Positions 1 to 11,215 of a stretch of 64,000 bases of DNA are shown in pieces. The DNA is from Orychophragmus violaceus. Lineage: Eukaryota > Streptophyta > Magnoliopsida > Brassicales > Brassicaceae. Position numbers and translations under genes: made by a program. The stretch lies in NCBI GenBank assembly GCA_030180135.1, contig CM058234.1, forward strand, positions 33,142,766-33,206,765, in the 5' to 3' direction. The first letter of the stretch is position 1. Each line of letters begins with the position of its first letter. Under the pieces are notes generated by a model, which had not been told where the DNA came from, ran no database searches, and saw nothing but the letters and a program-made list of their open reading frames with translations.

Positions 1-661
1 TAGGTTTAGTAAACCTACCCTTCTCCATTATGAGATTATACAGGGTACTCTTCACGTTTGGCTCAACTGTCTTGAGCATATCATGCAGTTCAGTCAGCGT
101 CTTCGTTGAGCCTTTCTTGATATAGTTCCTTTTGAACTTATCATAGCTTGACGGCAGTGACTGCAGAATGATCTCAGTTGCCAATTCTTGGCTAACTGGA
201 TAATCCAGTTTCCTCAGGTTATCAATGTAACCCATCATTTTACTGACATGAGGACTCACTGGATGATCATTTGGTAGCTTGCAGCTAGTGAGAGACTTAA
301 CCAACTGGTATCTCTCCACTCTTACCTGCTCCTGAAATTTCAATTTCAGGCTGCTGATCATCTCTATTGGCGACTCCATGTTCTCATATTGCTTCAGCAA
401 ATCTGAGTCCATGGTAGCCAATATCAGACCACGCACATCTACCGCATCATTATAATGCTTATTCCAAGCATCATATACTGCATGAGAGGCATTGGACCCG
501 ATCCTCTCGGGGAGAGCTCTCTCAAGGACATAGTCCTTTCTCTCCTGCCTGAGGACTAACCTCAGGTTCCACGACCAAGTCAAGAAATTTGATCCGTTCA
601 GTTTGTCCATCTCAAGGACAGACCGGATCGAGAAAGTGTTTTGATTGTTTGTGCTAGTCTT
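1..661 (-). pseudogene. Copia gag (UBN2-type), 5' part, truncated by window edge, start codon lost
   Basis: Reading the minus strand from 661 down to 1 gives one continuous frame without stops, about 220 residues. It begins with a segment like TFSIRSVL and NFLTWSWNLRLVL, followed by a helical UBN2-type gag core (for example SPHVSKMMGYIDNL, ILQSLPSSYDKF, LHDMLKTVEPN). The first third matches the N-terminus of the copia polyprotein at 58014-61547, so the two elements are related. At the position where that element has ATG (61547) this copy reads AAG (661-659), so the start codon is lost. The frame is otherwise open to the window edge and the rest of the element lies outside. Gag would form the virus-like particle. 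The identification is confident; whether an upstream start is used cannot be seen. Confidence 0.85.
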
Positions 662-2133
662 AACTGAAATTTAGAGATAAATAGAGTTTTAGTTATTCAG
701 TTCATAAAAGAGTAATCTTAATAACTTATAAGAAAACTCGCATTGCATTCAAAATTTCTTTGTTTAACCTCATAAGAATGCAATGATTCTGAGACCCATG
801 TTCAGCTAAATCTAAAGTGGGCCACTGGCCGTCACCCAGAAGTAGCTTCACTTGGTAAGCATACACACAGCTAGTTATATCCAATAACTCTCGGTTGTGA
901 ATTGGGCCCAAGGCCCAATACACCAGATGTCTCAAGGCCCGGGACTCCCGATGGCCCAGTCAAGGAAACCAATCTCTTACAGCCAAATAATCACTAAAGT
1001 CTGGGACTCCCAATGAAATTAGTGACTATATACTACTTTACTTACGCAAAAACAGATACCTCACACTGTAAGCCATATCTGTAATTGAATAAGCGTTAAG
1101 TAGCTGACAAGATTGGGCAAGACATCCAAGCTTGATATTGGTTTTGAGGATTTTAGGTTTTCTTTCCAAAAATAGAAGATTACTATTTTGGGAAACTTAC
1201 TTATTTTAGAAACTTTCTAAATTTAGAAATATACTAAAAATAGAAATTTCTAATTTAATATTTTATTAAAGTTTTCGGTTGGGTCACAAATTATAGGCCC
1301 AATTCTTGGCCCAAGACCACATAATTCCAATTGGCCCAATAATTTGACATAACCGAGTCGGTTCATTAATTCTGGTCCAAGACCAAATTAACTACTAAAT
1401 CCAACTGGTTATTTACTAAACCAGACCAGCTCTAAATTATTTGGTCCAACCAAATCAAACTTAGACCAGCCTTCGGTTTAGGTTAAAATTCAATTTTGAA
1501 TTTTAATCCGGTTTAACTAGAAACTAAATAATACCAATTGTATTAAAAAATTTCCAGCAAACCGCGATTTGGGTTAACCGCTTGAACCATACATTAATTA
1601 AATAATTGCTTACACAAATCGTACGATACTTAAATCGTATGATACTCAATACATTAAACAATCACTTTTGTCTTACGATCATGACAATTCAATAATTGAA
1701 TTTGACCTTTCCAAATCGATTCATGTAATCATAATTCAATAATTGCTTTTGACATATTCAATTCGTTTCATGACATACACAAAAGACAAAAACGATTTTG
1801 ACTTTTCCAATTCGAATGATAATTAATTCAACAATCACTTAACAATCATGACATTCACTTAATTATCAAACAATTCTCATGATTGACAATTCAAACAAAT
1901 CGATTCTTATTATCAAACAAAGTCAAAAGCGATTGTCTTGGTTAACGATTATCAAGCAAAGACAACAATACGATTCATACAGAAACGATATCAACTTTAA
2001 TCAACAAGCGAATGATTCAAACGATTTGACAATTCTAGGTTTTCAAAGTTTCAATCAATTTTACTTATTAAAATCGATTCATCAAACTAATAAACAACCT
2101 AGTATGATCCAAAAAGCAAGAACCTATGAACCT
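662..2133 (-). other. Untranslated leader of the left copia element
   Basis: This stretch lies between the PBS and gag of the minus-strand copia element. It has no convincing coding frame. Segments such as the block around 900-965, rich in ggccc, align by eye with 61790-61860 in the leader of the young copia element, supporting common descent. It is AT-rich with many short runs of the gaaacttt type. Confidence 0.7.
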
Positions 2134-2146
2134 GGCTCTGATACCA
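2134..2146 (-). other. Primer binding site (initiator tRNA-Met type)
   Basis: The minus strand reads TGGTATCAGAGCC, the standard plant copia PBS complementary to the 3' end of initiator tRNA-Met. It lies one base from the LTR end at 2148. Confidence 0.9.
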
Positions 2147-2147
2147 C

Positions 2148-2792
2148 TGAAGGATTATTTGTGTTCATGGTGTAATTAATCAGGTTACAACCTAGCACAT
2201 AATCAACTAGGATCTAGGTGATTTGCAGTTGAATCATAAACAGATCAGAATCATTACCTTATGATTGCAGCGGATTGATCAAAGGAATGAAGAGATCTGC
2301 AAGAGCTGATGATAACCGGCTCCTCCTAGGTATCCACACGCTTACAAGCTACTGGATCAGGCTGCTAGACCAAGTTGGAAATCAACAGAGAGAGAGAGGA
2401 CGGCTGAGGCTGAAAAAATCGCAGAGCATTAGGGCTTAATGGCGCCTCCTCTTCCTTATATGGGCCCAAGGAATTAACCTAATGGCCTATTGGGATTTTG
2501 GGCCCAAGACCCAAATCAGACAAAAAGACTGTATTTTGTCTGGCCCAATTCTCTGTACAAATACAGTAAATGCCTTGCATCTTACCGTATTAATTCCATT
2601 TTAACTTTCCCGTTAGCTATGGTGTGTGACCCTTTGGGATCATACAATACTGGTAATAAGTCCTAAACTTATAGATCAAGAGCGGACTCTAGCAAGTCAT
2701 CATGATCACCCAGTATTTATGACTTATGTCTGATCTCGACACTTATCATACTTTCTAGAGATAGTACAGTAGATTTCAGGACATTCCCAACA
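2148..2792 (-). repeat. 5' LTR of the left copia element
   Basis: On the minus strand the LTR runs from TGTTGGG (2792) to CCTTCA (2148), with TG/CA ends and a PBS directly inside. Its right half is clearly related to the LTRs at 56529-57165 and 63236-63872, sharing for example the stretch with tagatca, gagcggactctagca and the tttctagaga block. The partner LTR and target-site duplication lie outside the window; the outer flank begins aaaaa. Confidence 0.85.
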
Positions 2793-4001
2793 AAAACCAC
2801 GGGGAAGGCAGTTTGGAATGGCTTGGCCAATCCGAAATACGTGGGAAGGAGCAGTTTTGGAAAGTTTTATGGATGGTTGGTTTGACAAAAACCGCTCATA
2901 GTCATATCAAATCGACCCTTATGCGATTTTTATCAGTTTCTGCTCTCAGAAAGAAAGAAAAATTCAGAGAGAGAGAAACCAGTTAGACTGAGAAAGGGGT
3001 GGCCGATCTTTGTTGGGAGTTTTCCGAGCATTTGTTCTATTTGATCGGGTGAGGATGTGGGATTGTAGGACCAGATTGACTGTTTTGTTGGACAAGAGGT
3101 GTCAGAAACCGCTCTCATCAACCAAACCGAAAGACTAAGGTGAGTGCGCGACCGTGGCTATGGTTTATGACCGTTTTGTTTCATAGACTCATCAAGTCTA
3201 GTTTTGCTAGGGCTGTTCTAATTGCTTATTTATCGATTATTCTATGTTTTGCTGACTAGACTGGTTGATCGGTTCCTTTCAATGAGCATCTCGATCAGAC
3301 ATACACTTGGGGGAAGTATGCTCACTAAGGCTTGGTGCTGGATCGCGATTGATGGCTCTTTTACTTGGAACGGTCATATCGATTAAGCGACCATTCTGAT
3401 AAGCATGATAGATTGACTGAATATATTGCTTATTTGCGTGATTAATTTGTGGTTAAGTGAGACAGGACGACCGCTCTCACTAAAAAATCTGTTTGATTAT
3501 GCCTCCTTTGTGGATGCATGTAAAGGACATTTTGATGATTGTACTGACAAAACTTAGGCGCGAGACAAATGGAGACTGGAAGGAATGGATGAAAAGGATG
3601 GTAGGATATGGGTAGAATGGTTAAATGACAATGTATTAGTTTATGTATCAAGACTGATTGTACTTAAAACTCGATTCTATCTAAGTATTTTTATACTTAA
3701 AATGCTTGTTTGAGTCTGGTCGAGGAATCGAACCATACACTTCTCGCGCTAAGCGCGGGAGGGAAAAGTTGGAACGGGGCACTTCACTTTCCTCCATCTA
3801 AAATTTTGTGTATAATCAACTACTGAGTCTACATAATGAAATAGACTATCTTGTGCAGTGTCATTAGGCGGCTCTACTACGAGAACATCGTGATTTCTCG
3901 ATTTTAAACACTTAAGAACTCTGTGAAGGTAGTATTTGGGCTTTCTAAACAAGTAGATACATCACATGGTCGTTATAAGGAAAAATGAAGAAGTTTACAT
4001 A
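2793..4001. other. Uncharacterised, LTR-like non-coding flank
   Basis: No long frame is convincing here. A CT/GA-rich segment near 2940-2990 and the general look of 2793-3700 suggest an old LTR or leader of an unrecognised retroelement, but no TG/CA pair or duplicate copy is present in the window. A short inverted repeat, ctcgcgc-taa-gcgcggg, lies at about 3743-3760. The last part probably belongs to the 5' LTR of the old copia element whose remainder starts at 9188. Confidence 0.4.
3749..3952 (-). pseudogene. Small coding-like block, possible NYN/limkain-type fragment
   Basis: A 67-codon minus-strand frame contains YYLHRVLKCLKSRNHDVLVVEPP followed by a segment with DSLFHYVDSVVDY. The composition looks like real protein and unlike the surrounding DNA. 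The pattern of a short helix, then HDVLVVEPP, resembles the C-terminal strand-helix of plant NYN (limkain-b1) proteins, but this is a weak memory-based match. No flanking exon was found. It may be a captured exon inside an unrecognised element. Confidence 0.3.
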
Positions 4002-4006
4002 ATAAA

Positions 4007-5214
4007 TGATATATCATGGTTTTTACTGGTTTTATGCCATGATATAAGTCTGTTTTAGAGTCTATTTGTGTTTCTTTAGAGTCTTTTACATGTTTTATTA
4101 GGTACACACACGTTTGGAGCTAATGTGGTGATTATGGAGCTTATTGGAGCATTTTGGAGATTTGGTCCGAGAGAGAGAACTCACTGTCCAGTTTTGGGAT
4201 CATGCAACGATCGACGCACACATGCATCGGTCGTTGCACTACGCGAATGGGCCAGACTCGGCGGTTTAATGAAGAATGCTGATATTGCAGAAAAGCCCAG
4301 AAGTTCCAGATATTTACACAGAAGCCCAAAACGTGTTTTAACTATTTAATTAGGTTTTTAGATCAGTTTTAGATACGCTTACATACGCTATCATAATTTA
4401 GAGCAGAGAGTTTTTAGAGTTTTTGGGGCTGATCTGATCCTGTACTACACCTTTATTTTGGAGAAGATTTCGAACCCCTTTACTTGTTTTAATCTCTTTT
4501 ATGATATCTAATTATTCATTGATTATGTTTACATCTTCTATGTCTGAGTAGATTCATAGTTAGGTTTAGGGTTTCTCATTAAGGATTTCATGATTTGCTA
4601 GACTTGTTTAATTCAGTTAAGGATTCATAACATATCTGTTCTTCGATCTAAATTGTGTTTAATGCTAGTTCTAACCTGATCAATTAGAATCTAGATCTTA
4701 GGTTGCTAAATACGACACGAAAGTGTGGTTTAGAATCTGAACTATTTAGGTTGAGCAATTAAACTTCTCGCAAAGGAATTTGGTTTAGTTTAATTGTGAA
4801 CATATCGAACTTGGAATTAAAGCTGATTTAATCTGTTAGTAATTGCAAAGGAATTTGGATTGCTGCACTTAGACTTAGAGAATTCTCGCAACGACAATTG
4901 GTTAATTCTATATCCGTGTTTTGAGTTCTAGAACTGTGCTTAATTAGATCCTGACTGAATGAACTGTCTGCTTGTCTGATTTCCTGAGAACACCCTAGAC
5001 TTAGCGCCCTTAATTAACTGCTTTCACAACCAATCCTGCTATTTATTTACTTTCTCGCACTGCTATTTAGTTTACATACCATTGCTTTCTTCTTAGTTTA
5101 AATCTCTACCGTTCTTGATTCGGAACCGGAGTCTCTGTGGATTCGATACCCTATATACTACAATCAATTGACTGTGCACTTGCAGTAGAATAGGATAAAA
5201 ATAGACCCCTATCA
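4007..5214 (+). repeat. 5' LTR of gypsy element 1
   Basis: This 1208-bp LTR starts tgatatatcatgg and ends ctatca. It carries the recurrent cgatcga-type motif near 4207-4240 and an AT-rich U5. A near-identical copy lies at 7971-9182. Confidence 0.92.
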
Positions 5215-5220
5215 AGTTTT

Positions 5221-5237
5221 TGGCGCCGTTGCCGGGG
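5221..5237 (+). other. Primer binding site (tRNA-Asp type) of gypsy element 1
   Basis: The sequence tggcgccgttgccgggg lies 6 bp inside the 5' LTR. It is the typical PBS of Athila/Tat-type plant gypsy elements. Confidence 0.9.
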
Positions 5238-5338
5238 AAGTAACGATCGACGCAGACCTGTGCGACGGTCGATGCAGATCTGATACGAGCCCCGAATCCT
5301 TCAAGCTTCAGATTGGGAATTTCTATCTAGAAATTAAT

Positions 5339-6651
5339 GATGTCGCAACCACCGATCGACCCTGGTACGCAGATATAGCTAATTACCTCGTTGCAGAGAC
5401 GGAACCAAATGATTTAAAGGGATATGAAAAGAAAAGGTTTTTCAGAGAGCTTAGACGGTACTACTGGGATGAGCCTTATCTCTACAAGCACTGTTCGGAT
5501 GGTCTTTACAGGAGATGCGTTGCTGAATCAGAGGTTCCAGAAATCCTATTCCACTGTCATGGATCAGATTATGCTGGACATTTTGCTACCTTCAAGACTG
5601 TGTCTAAGGTTCTACAAGCAGGTTTCTGGTGGCATACGATGTTTAAGGACACCCATTCTTTTGTCTCTCAGTGTGATGCCTGTCAGAGGAGAGGGAAAAT
5701 CAGCAAGAAGCATGAGATGCCTCAGAATTTCATTCTGGAAGTTGAGGTTTTCGATTGCTGGGGCATAGATTTCATGGGTCCTTTTCCCTCATCCTATGGG
5801 AATAAGTTCATCTTGGTTGTTGTGGACTATGTATCTAAGTGGGTAGAAGCAATAGCTAGTCCAACCAATGATTCTTCGGTGGTCCTTAAGCTGTTTAAGA
5901 CCATCATATTCCCCAGATTTGGAGTACCTCAGATAGTGATTAGTGATGGGGGATCTCATTTTATCAATAAGATCTTCGAGAAGCTGCTGAAGAAGCATGG
6001 AGTTCATCACCGAGTCGCTACTCCTTATCACCCTCAGACTAGTGGACAAGTTGAGGTTTCTAACAGGCAGATTAAGGAGATCTTGGAGAAGACAGTTGGA
6101 AAAACAAGAAAAGATTGGGCAGCAAAGCTAGATGATGCTTTATTGGCTTACCGGACTGCATTTAAGACACCACTTGGGACTACTCTGTTTCATCTGCTAT
6201 ATGGAAAAGCATGTCATCTGCCAGTGGAACTTGAGCACAAAGCAGCATGGGCTGTAAAGCAAATGAACTTTGATCTTAAATCTGCTGCAGAAAGGAGATT
6301 GGTGCAGCTTAATGAGTTGGATGAGATTAGACATTTTGCCTATGAGAACTCAAAGCTGTACAAGGAGAGGACCAAGGCTTATCATGACAAGAAGATTGTA
6401 TCTAGACAGTTTGAGCCTAATGATCAGGTACTTTTGTATACTCTCGTTTGCATTTGTTTCCAGGTAAGCTGAAATCAAGGTGGTCTGGTCCTTTCACGAT
6501 CAAAGAGGTACGTCCGTATGGAGCTGTCGTTCTAACCACCAAGGAAGGTAATGAATTCACTGTGAATGGACAGAGGGTGAAACATTATTGGGCTAAGGAC
6601 GAGATTCCAGAAGGTCAGATTCTGCCTCTGGATGATGCACCCTCTACCTAG
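5339..6651 (+). pseudogene. Gypsy integrase (pol C-terminal part), frameshifted
   Basis: One frame from about 5339 to 6472 encodes the end of RNase H/linker (DRPWYADIANYLV), the integrase zinc-binding domain (HCH, AGHF, then CDACQRRGK) and the catalytic core. The acidic triad is visible in GIDFMGPF, IVISDGGSHF and TSGQVEVSNRQIK. A missing base near 6440 (tgtatactct, expected one more a) shifts the frame. The last part resumes in another frame at 6448-6651 with KLKSRWSGPF, ending after DDAPST. Integrase inserts the cDNA copy into the genome. Upstream gag, protease and RT are absent, so the 5' end of this frame is a deletion junction in the leader, not a native start. Confidence 0.85.
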
Positions 6652-7954
6652 ATCAGCTGACACGTCAAGCTATTGACGTTAAAAGAGCGCTGAGTGGGAG
6701 GCAACCCACTGTTTTCGTTTTTGCATTTTCATTTTAGTGTTTTTGTAGGATTTTACGTTTTCGTTCTGTTTTTGGTGAGTTTTGTTCTACAGGTCTCAGG
6801 CATATTCGCAGTGCGTCGATCGACACACCACTGTGTCGATCGTCACAACACGATCGAAATCGCATTGCAGCGATCGTTGCGGTCCTGAGAAACGATCGAC
6901 CATACACGAAAATCGCCCAGCAACGGTCGATGCACCTAGTGCAACGGTCGATGCAGGTGCGACAGAGGTAAAATCAGACAGAACTCAATCATCCATTAAC
7001 ATAACTTTTTCTTTCTTTTTACCAACCCTTCGCTTGACACTACTGGGGACAGTGTGTCTTAAGTGTGGGGGAGGTGCTACTGACTTTAGCTTTCTGTTTT
7101 CTTAGAGTCAGTCCAGTTTTTCAAAAGTTTTGTTTTATTGAGTCAAAACAGTTTAAGTAAGAGACAATGAATTTTTGAGAAGATTAATAGCACTTGCAGG
7201 AACTTAAGTAACCATTGGAATGAAGTTGCAGATGATCTATGACTATTAGAAAACCCCATCACAGGTCAACCTACTGAGGACACCCACATCACTTCAGGTA
7301 TCAGAGGATCCTTTACTGACTTCACCATTAATACTGACTTAATTTTCTCACCTAAGGGCTTAGTATACCTTGTGTCGGATTCCCTTGTTAGTTCTGACAC
7401 AGCCTGTAAACCTATCCTATTTGGTTCCCTTCTCCCCTTCCATAAAATAAAAAAAAAGATAATAAACTGAGGATGAGTTAGTAACTCCGAAGTGGTCTCT
7501 GGGAGTGGTAGTTACAACTATCATATCCTGTGCATCCATGGAATGTGTCCAAAGTACACCCCTTAACGGGAAGAGCACTGATAAAAAAAAATGATACCCA
7601 ATGGGGAAAAATCAGAATGCTAAGGAAGGGAAAAGAGAAGAAAGGGACCAAAGAAAGATAGTATGGTGGTCCATGTGCCTTTGATCGATACTCCTTAGGT
7701 GAGACCGCATTTAAATACTTGCAGAAGTCAGTAGGGTGAATTTGAATGCGTGAATGTGATTGTGGAGTTTACTTAGGACAGTTGCTAAGTGTGGGGGAAG
7801 TATATGTTGGTCTTGATGTCTGCAGGTGAAATCTTTCATGTGGATTACTAAGGGGAATCTGAGTGTTATTGCTTCAACGATGAAAAGAGTTTCTGAAGAG
7901 TTTTAAAACCTCTTCACCATTCTAGTTCTTTGTTTTGCTTGAGGGCAAGCAAAG
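6652..7954 (+). other. 3' non-coding region of gypsy element 1
   Basis: This begins with the gagtgggaggcaacccac block, also seen in reverse at 39232-39250. It holds a cluster of cgatcga/caacggtcgatgca motifs at about 6810-6965 and two internal purine tracts of the form aagtgtggggga (7061-7074, 7785-7800). No coding frame is convincing. Confidence 0.75.
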
Positions 7955-7970
7955 GCTAAGTGTGGGGGAT
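7955..7970 (+). other. Polypurine tract of gypsy element 1
   Basis: The sequence ctaagtgtgggggat abuts the 3' LTR. This is the position and composition expected of the plus-strand primer for reverse transcription. Confidence 0.85.
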
Positions 7971-9182
7971 TGATATATCATGGTTTTTATTGGTTTTATG
8001 CCATGATATAAGTCTGTTTTAGAGTCTATTTGTGTTTCTTTAGAGTCTTTTACATGTTTTATTAGGTACACGCACGTTTGGAGCTAATGTGGTGATTATG
8101 GAGCTTATTGGAGCATTTTGGAGATTTGGTCCGAGAGAGAGAACTCACTGTCCAGTTTTGGGATCATGCAATGATCGACGCACACCTGCATCGGTCCTTG
8201 CACTACGCGAATGGGCCAGACTCGGCGGTTTAATGAAGAATGCTGATATTGCAGAAAAGCCCAGAAGTTCCAGATATTTACACAGAAGCCCAAAACGTGT
8301 TTTAACTATTTAATTAGGTTTTTAGATCAGTTTTTAGATACGATTACATACGCTATCATAATTTAGAGCAGAGAGTTTTTAGAGTTTTTGGGGCTGATCT
8401 GATCCTGTACTACACCTTTATTTTGGAGAAGATTTCGAACCCCTTTACTTGTTTTAATCTCTTTTATGATATCTAATTATTCATTGATTATGTTTACATC
8501 TTCTATGTCTGAGTAGATTCATAGTTAGGTTTAGGGTTTCTCATTAAGGATTTCATGATTTGCTAGACTTGTTTAATTCAGTTAAGGATTCATAACATAT
8601 CTGTTCTTCGATCTAAATTGTGTTTAATGCTAGTTCTAACCTGATCAATTAGAATCTAGATCTTAGGTTGCTAAATACGACACGAAAGTGTGGTTTAGAA
8701 TCTGAACTATTTAGGTTGAGCAATTAAACTTCTCGCAAAGGAATTTGGTTTAGTTTAATTGTGAACATATCGAACTTGGAATTAAAGCTGGTTTAATCTA
8801 TTAGTAATTGCAAAGGAATTTGGATTGCTGCACTTAGACTTAGAGAATTCTCGCAACGACAGTTGGTTAATTCTATATCCGTGTTTTGAGTTCTAGAACT
8901 GTGCTTAATTAGATCATGACTGAATGAACTGTCTGCTTGTCTGATTTCCTGAGAACACCCTAGACTTAGCGCCCTTAATTAACTGCTTTCACAACCAATC
9001 CTGCTATTGATTTACTTTCTCGCACTGCTATTTAGTTTACATAACATTGCTTTCTTCTTAGTTTAAATCTCTAACGTTCTTGATCTATCGGAACCGGAGT
9101 GTCTGTGGATTCGATACCCTATATACTACAATCACTTGACTGTGCACTTGCAGTAGAATAGGATAAAACTAGACCTCTATCA
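7971..9182 (+). repeat. 3' LTR of gypsy element 1
   Basis: A 1212-bp direct repeat of 4007-5214, starting tgatatatca and ending ctatca. It is followed by the ataaa target duplication. Confidence 0.92.
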
Positions 9183-9187
9183 ATAAA

Positions 9188-9612
9188 CAAAAGCTAAGGT
9201 GGCAGAAGCTGAGGTGGATTTTGAAGACTTAATGAATCAAGATAGTTATCAGGATCACACATATTTTAAGGAGAAAGTATAGTCATAAAGTCATTGAAGA
9301 TAAAGATAAATCTTCAAAAAAGGAAAATTCGTCTCTATAAATAGAGGACTAGGATGGTCTTAGAAGCTCACCGTTTTTTTAGAAAGAAAAGCTTATAAGG
9401 CAGAAGAATGTTTTTGAAAGAACATATGTGAGCGAAGTTAAGATTAGCAATGTTTGTCTGGCTAAACTTAAGTAAATAACTATATTGATTTATAGATACT
9501 GGTAAATTCTTGTTGAGTGGAACATTTTTTTCTTACCATCAATAAATCAATCTAGTTACAAGGATTTCGTTTGTGTTAAATTTCACAGAACTTTTGAGCT
9601 TTTGCTCTTTCA
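9188..9612 (+). repeat. Right part of the 5' LTR of the old copia element
   Basis: The sequence has a TATA box followed by a leader-like stretch and ends tctttca. A degenerate initiator-Met PBS follows at 9614-9626 (tagtataagagta against TGGTATAAGAGC). The left part of the LTR is displaced to before 4007 by gypsy element 1. Confidence 0.65.
9336..9343 (+). promoter_or_regulatory. TATA box of the old copia LTR
   Basis: The sequence tataaata sits in tctctataaatagagga, in the middle of the LTR remnant. This is a classic plant TATA element at the expected U3/R boundary. Confidence 0.6.
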
Positions 9613-9639
9613 TTTAGTATAAGAGTAGACACTTTATGT

Positions 9640-10110
9640 ATATCCATGTGAGATTATGCAGATAAATGAAGAACTCTTGAGAAGTTGTTCTTGTGAAACA
9701 AACGGATCTAAGATGACCGCAAACATCAAAGGTATTGATGAAAATGCATGGACCGCCATAGAACAATGATTGAGCCACCAAGCACAAAGGAAGAAAAGGA
9801 AATATTGTGCCAACAATCAAAATGGACTGAAGAAGTCAAGATGCTTGCAAAGTGGAATTATAAACCACTAAGCGAGACCTTCAAATCTGTGGAAGTAAAA
9901 CAATATGAGTTAATTTACAGGTGAAAATCAGCTAAGGTGGCATGAGACACTTTACCAAATGTATATAAAGGTAATGCTAATGTCAAAAGGAATCGTCTCG
10001 ACATGCTAGAATCAAAATTCAAAAATCTGAGAATGGGAGAGAATGAATCTATGGAAAAATTCAGTGGTAAGCTGTGTGAGATTTCCAACGAATCACAAGC
10101 ACCTGGGAAT
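9640..10110 (+). pseudogene. Copia gag, first part (decayed)
   Basis: Translating in broken frames gives copia UBN2 gag features: DENAWTAIEQ near 9740, and GNANVKRNRLDMLESKFKNL followed by MGENESMEKFSGKLCEI at about 9972-10085. Several stops and frameshifts are present. The coding similarity stops near 10110, where unrelated sequence with a tandem array begins, and resumes near 11216. Confidence 0.75.
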
Positions 10111-11215
10111 AGAGAAAGAAAATGTGCTTAACTTAATAAGGTTAGTCTTAAGCCTTATCCACATTTCTAACCATAAACCCTGAATTTTATAACAAGGCTC
10201 AAAGGCCGAAGACAATTAACCTTTAGGTTTAACAAGGTTCGACCTTAAACCCTTATCAAATTTATGTTTTCATGTCAAAAAAGTAAATTTAAGTTATTTT
10301 TGCTAGAAACACAACATTGAGTTTTCTGCCAAAACCCAAAATCTTGTTTTCTTGCCAAAAAGCAACATCGAATTTCCTACCAAAAACACAAAATCCCATT
10401 TTCTCACCAAAAACATAAAATCATGTATTCTTGCCAAAACATAAAATCTAGTTTTCCGCCAAAAATACAAAGTCGAAATTTTTGCCAAAAACATAAAATC
10501 TCATTTTCCGTCAAAAACGCTAAATCTCATTTTCTCGCAAAAACATAAAATCTCATTTTCCGCCAAAAACGCAAAATAAGGTTTTTTCTGCAAAAATGCT
10601 AAATACAATTTTCATGCAAAAAATCACAAAATCTTATTTTCGGCCAAAAACGCAAAGTCGAGATTTCCGATAGAAATATGAAATCATATTTTCTCATCAA
10701 AACACAAAATCTTATTTTTCGCCAAAACACAAAATCTTGTTTCCCACTAAAAATATAAAATCATGTTTTCCTGCAAAAAACACTCTCGTTTTCACGCAAA
10801 AACGCAAAATCTCGTTTTCCGTCAAAATTTGCGAAGTCCATCTTTCTGAAAAAAGAACCTAAAATCTTGTTTCCCGCTGAAAACCCAAAGTCGAGATTTT
10901 CCAAAAAAACAGAAAGTTTGGTTTTTCCGCCAAAAATTCAAAATCTATTTTTTTCCGCCAAAATGGCAATCTCGTTTTGCCACCAAAAGGCTAAACATTT
11001 GTTTAATGCTAAAAACGCAAAATCTTGTTTTTCCGTCCACCCATAAACAAATATAAGTCGATTATTTTTCATTTAAAAGAAAAAATATTACAGGGATGGG
11101 CTAACCTTGGTCCATCCCACTTATATATAAATTAAAGGGTTAAAAAGGGTTAGAGTTCATTCATGGCCAGACTTTAAATAAACATGGCTGGGCTGTCCCG
11201 AAAAAACTTATTTAA
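10111..11215. other. Insertion of unknown class inside copia gag
   Basis: About 1.1 kb of sequence interrupts gag. It carries a large tandem array (10290-11042), flanked on the left by cttaataaggttagtc-type AT-rich DNA and on the right by a segment containing gatgggctaacc and ggctgggctgtcccg. No TIRs or target duplication could be fixed by eye, so the class is unknown and the borders are approximate. Confidence 0.5.
10290..11042. repeat. Degenerate 26-28 bp tandem array
   Basis: Roughly 27 imperfect copies of a unit resembling gttttccgccaaaaacgcaa plus aatct occur head to tail. Neighbouring copies differ at several positions, and some have lost or gained a few bases. The minus-strand frame at 10303-10494 is a by-product of the period and not a gene. 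Confidence 0.85.

Larger units (their letters stand above)
4007..9182 (+). mobile_element. Ty3/gypsy element 1 (Athila/Tat-like), internally deleted, with TSD
   Basis: A 5176-bp element is bounded by LTRs 4007-5214 and 7971-9182 and flanked by the 5-bp direct repeat ataaa (4002-4006 and 9183-9187). The PBS matches tRNA-Asp, as in Athila/Tat-type gypsy elements. Only the integrase part of pol remains; gag, protease, RT and RNase H are missing. The LTRs differ at roughly 20 sites by eye. It sits in the 5' LTR of the old copia element that continues at 9188. It belongs to the same family as the element at 36725-43427. Confidence 0.92.

Noticed and set aside
3715..3740. tRNA-like stretch (reverse of ggttcgattcctcgacca), first taken as a tRNA 3' end or a PBS
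   Set aside because: The spacing between the T-loop and a CCA-like end is wrong, no acceptor stem or A box fits, and no LTR border lies next to it.
4125..4349. 74-codon frame repeated at 8089-8313
   Set aside because: It lies inside both LTRs of gypsy element 1; its repetition reflects LTR identity, not a gene.
10303..10494. 63-codon minus-strand frame
   Set aside because: It is produced by the 26-28 bp tandem repeat.
10290..11042. Regular short repeats resembling a CRISPR array
   Set aside because: Units are directly adjacent without unique spacers, are degenerate, and lie in a plant retrotransposon.
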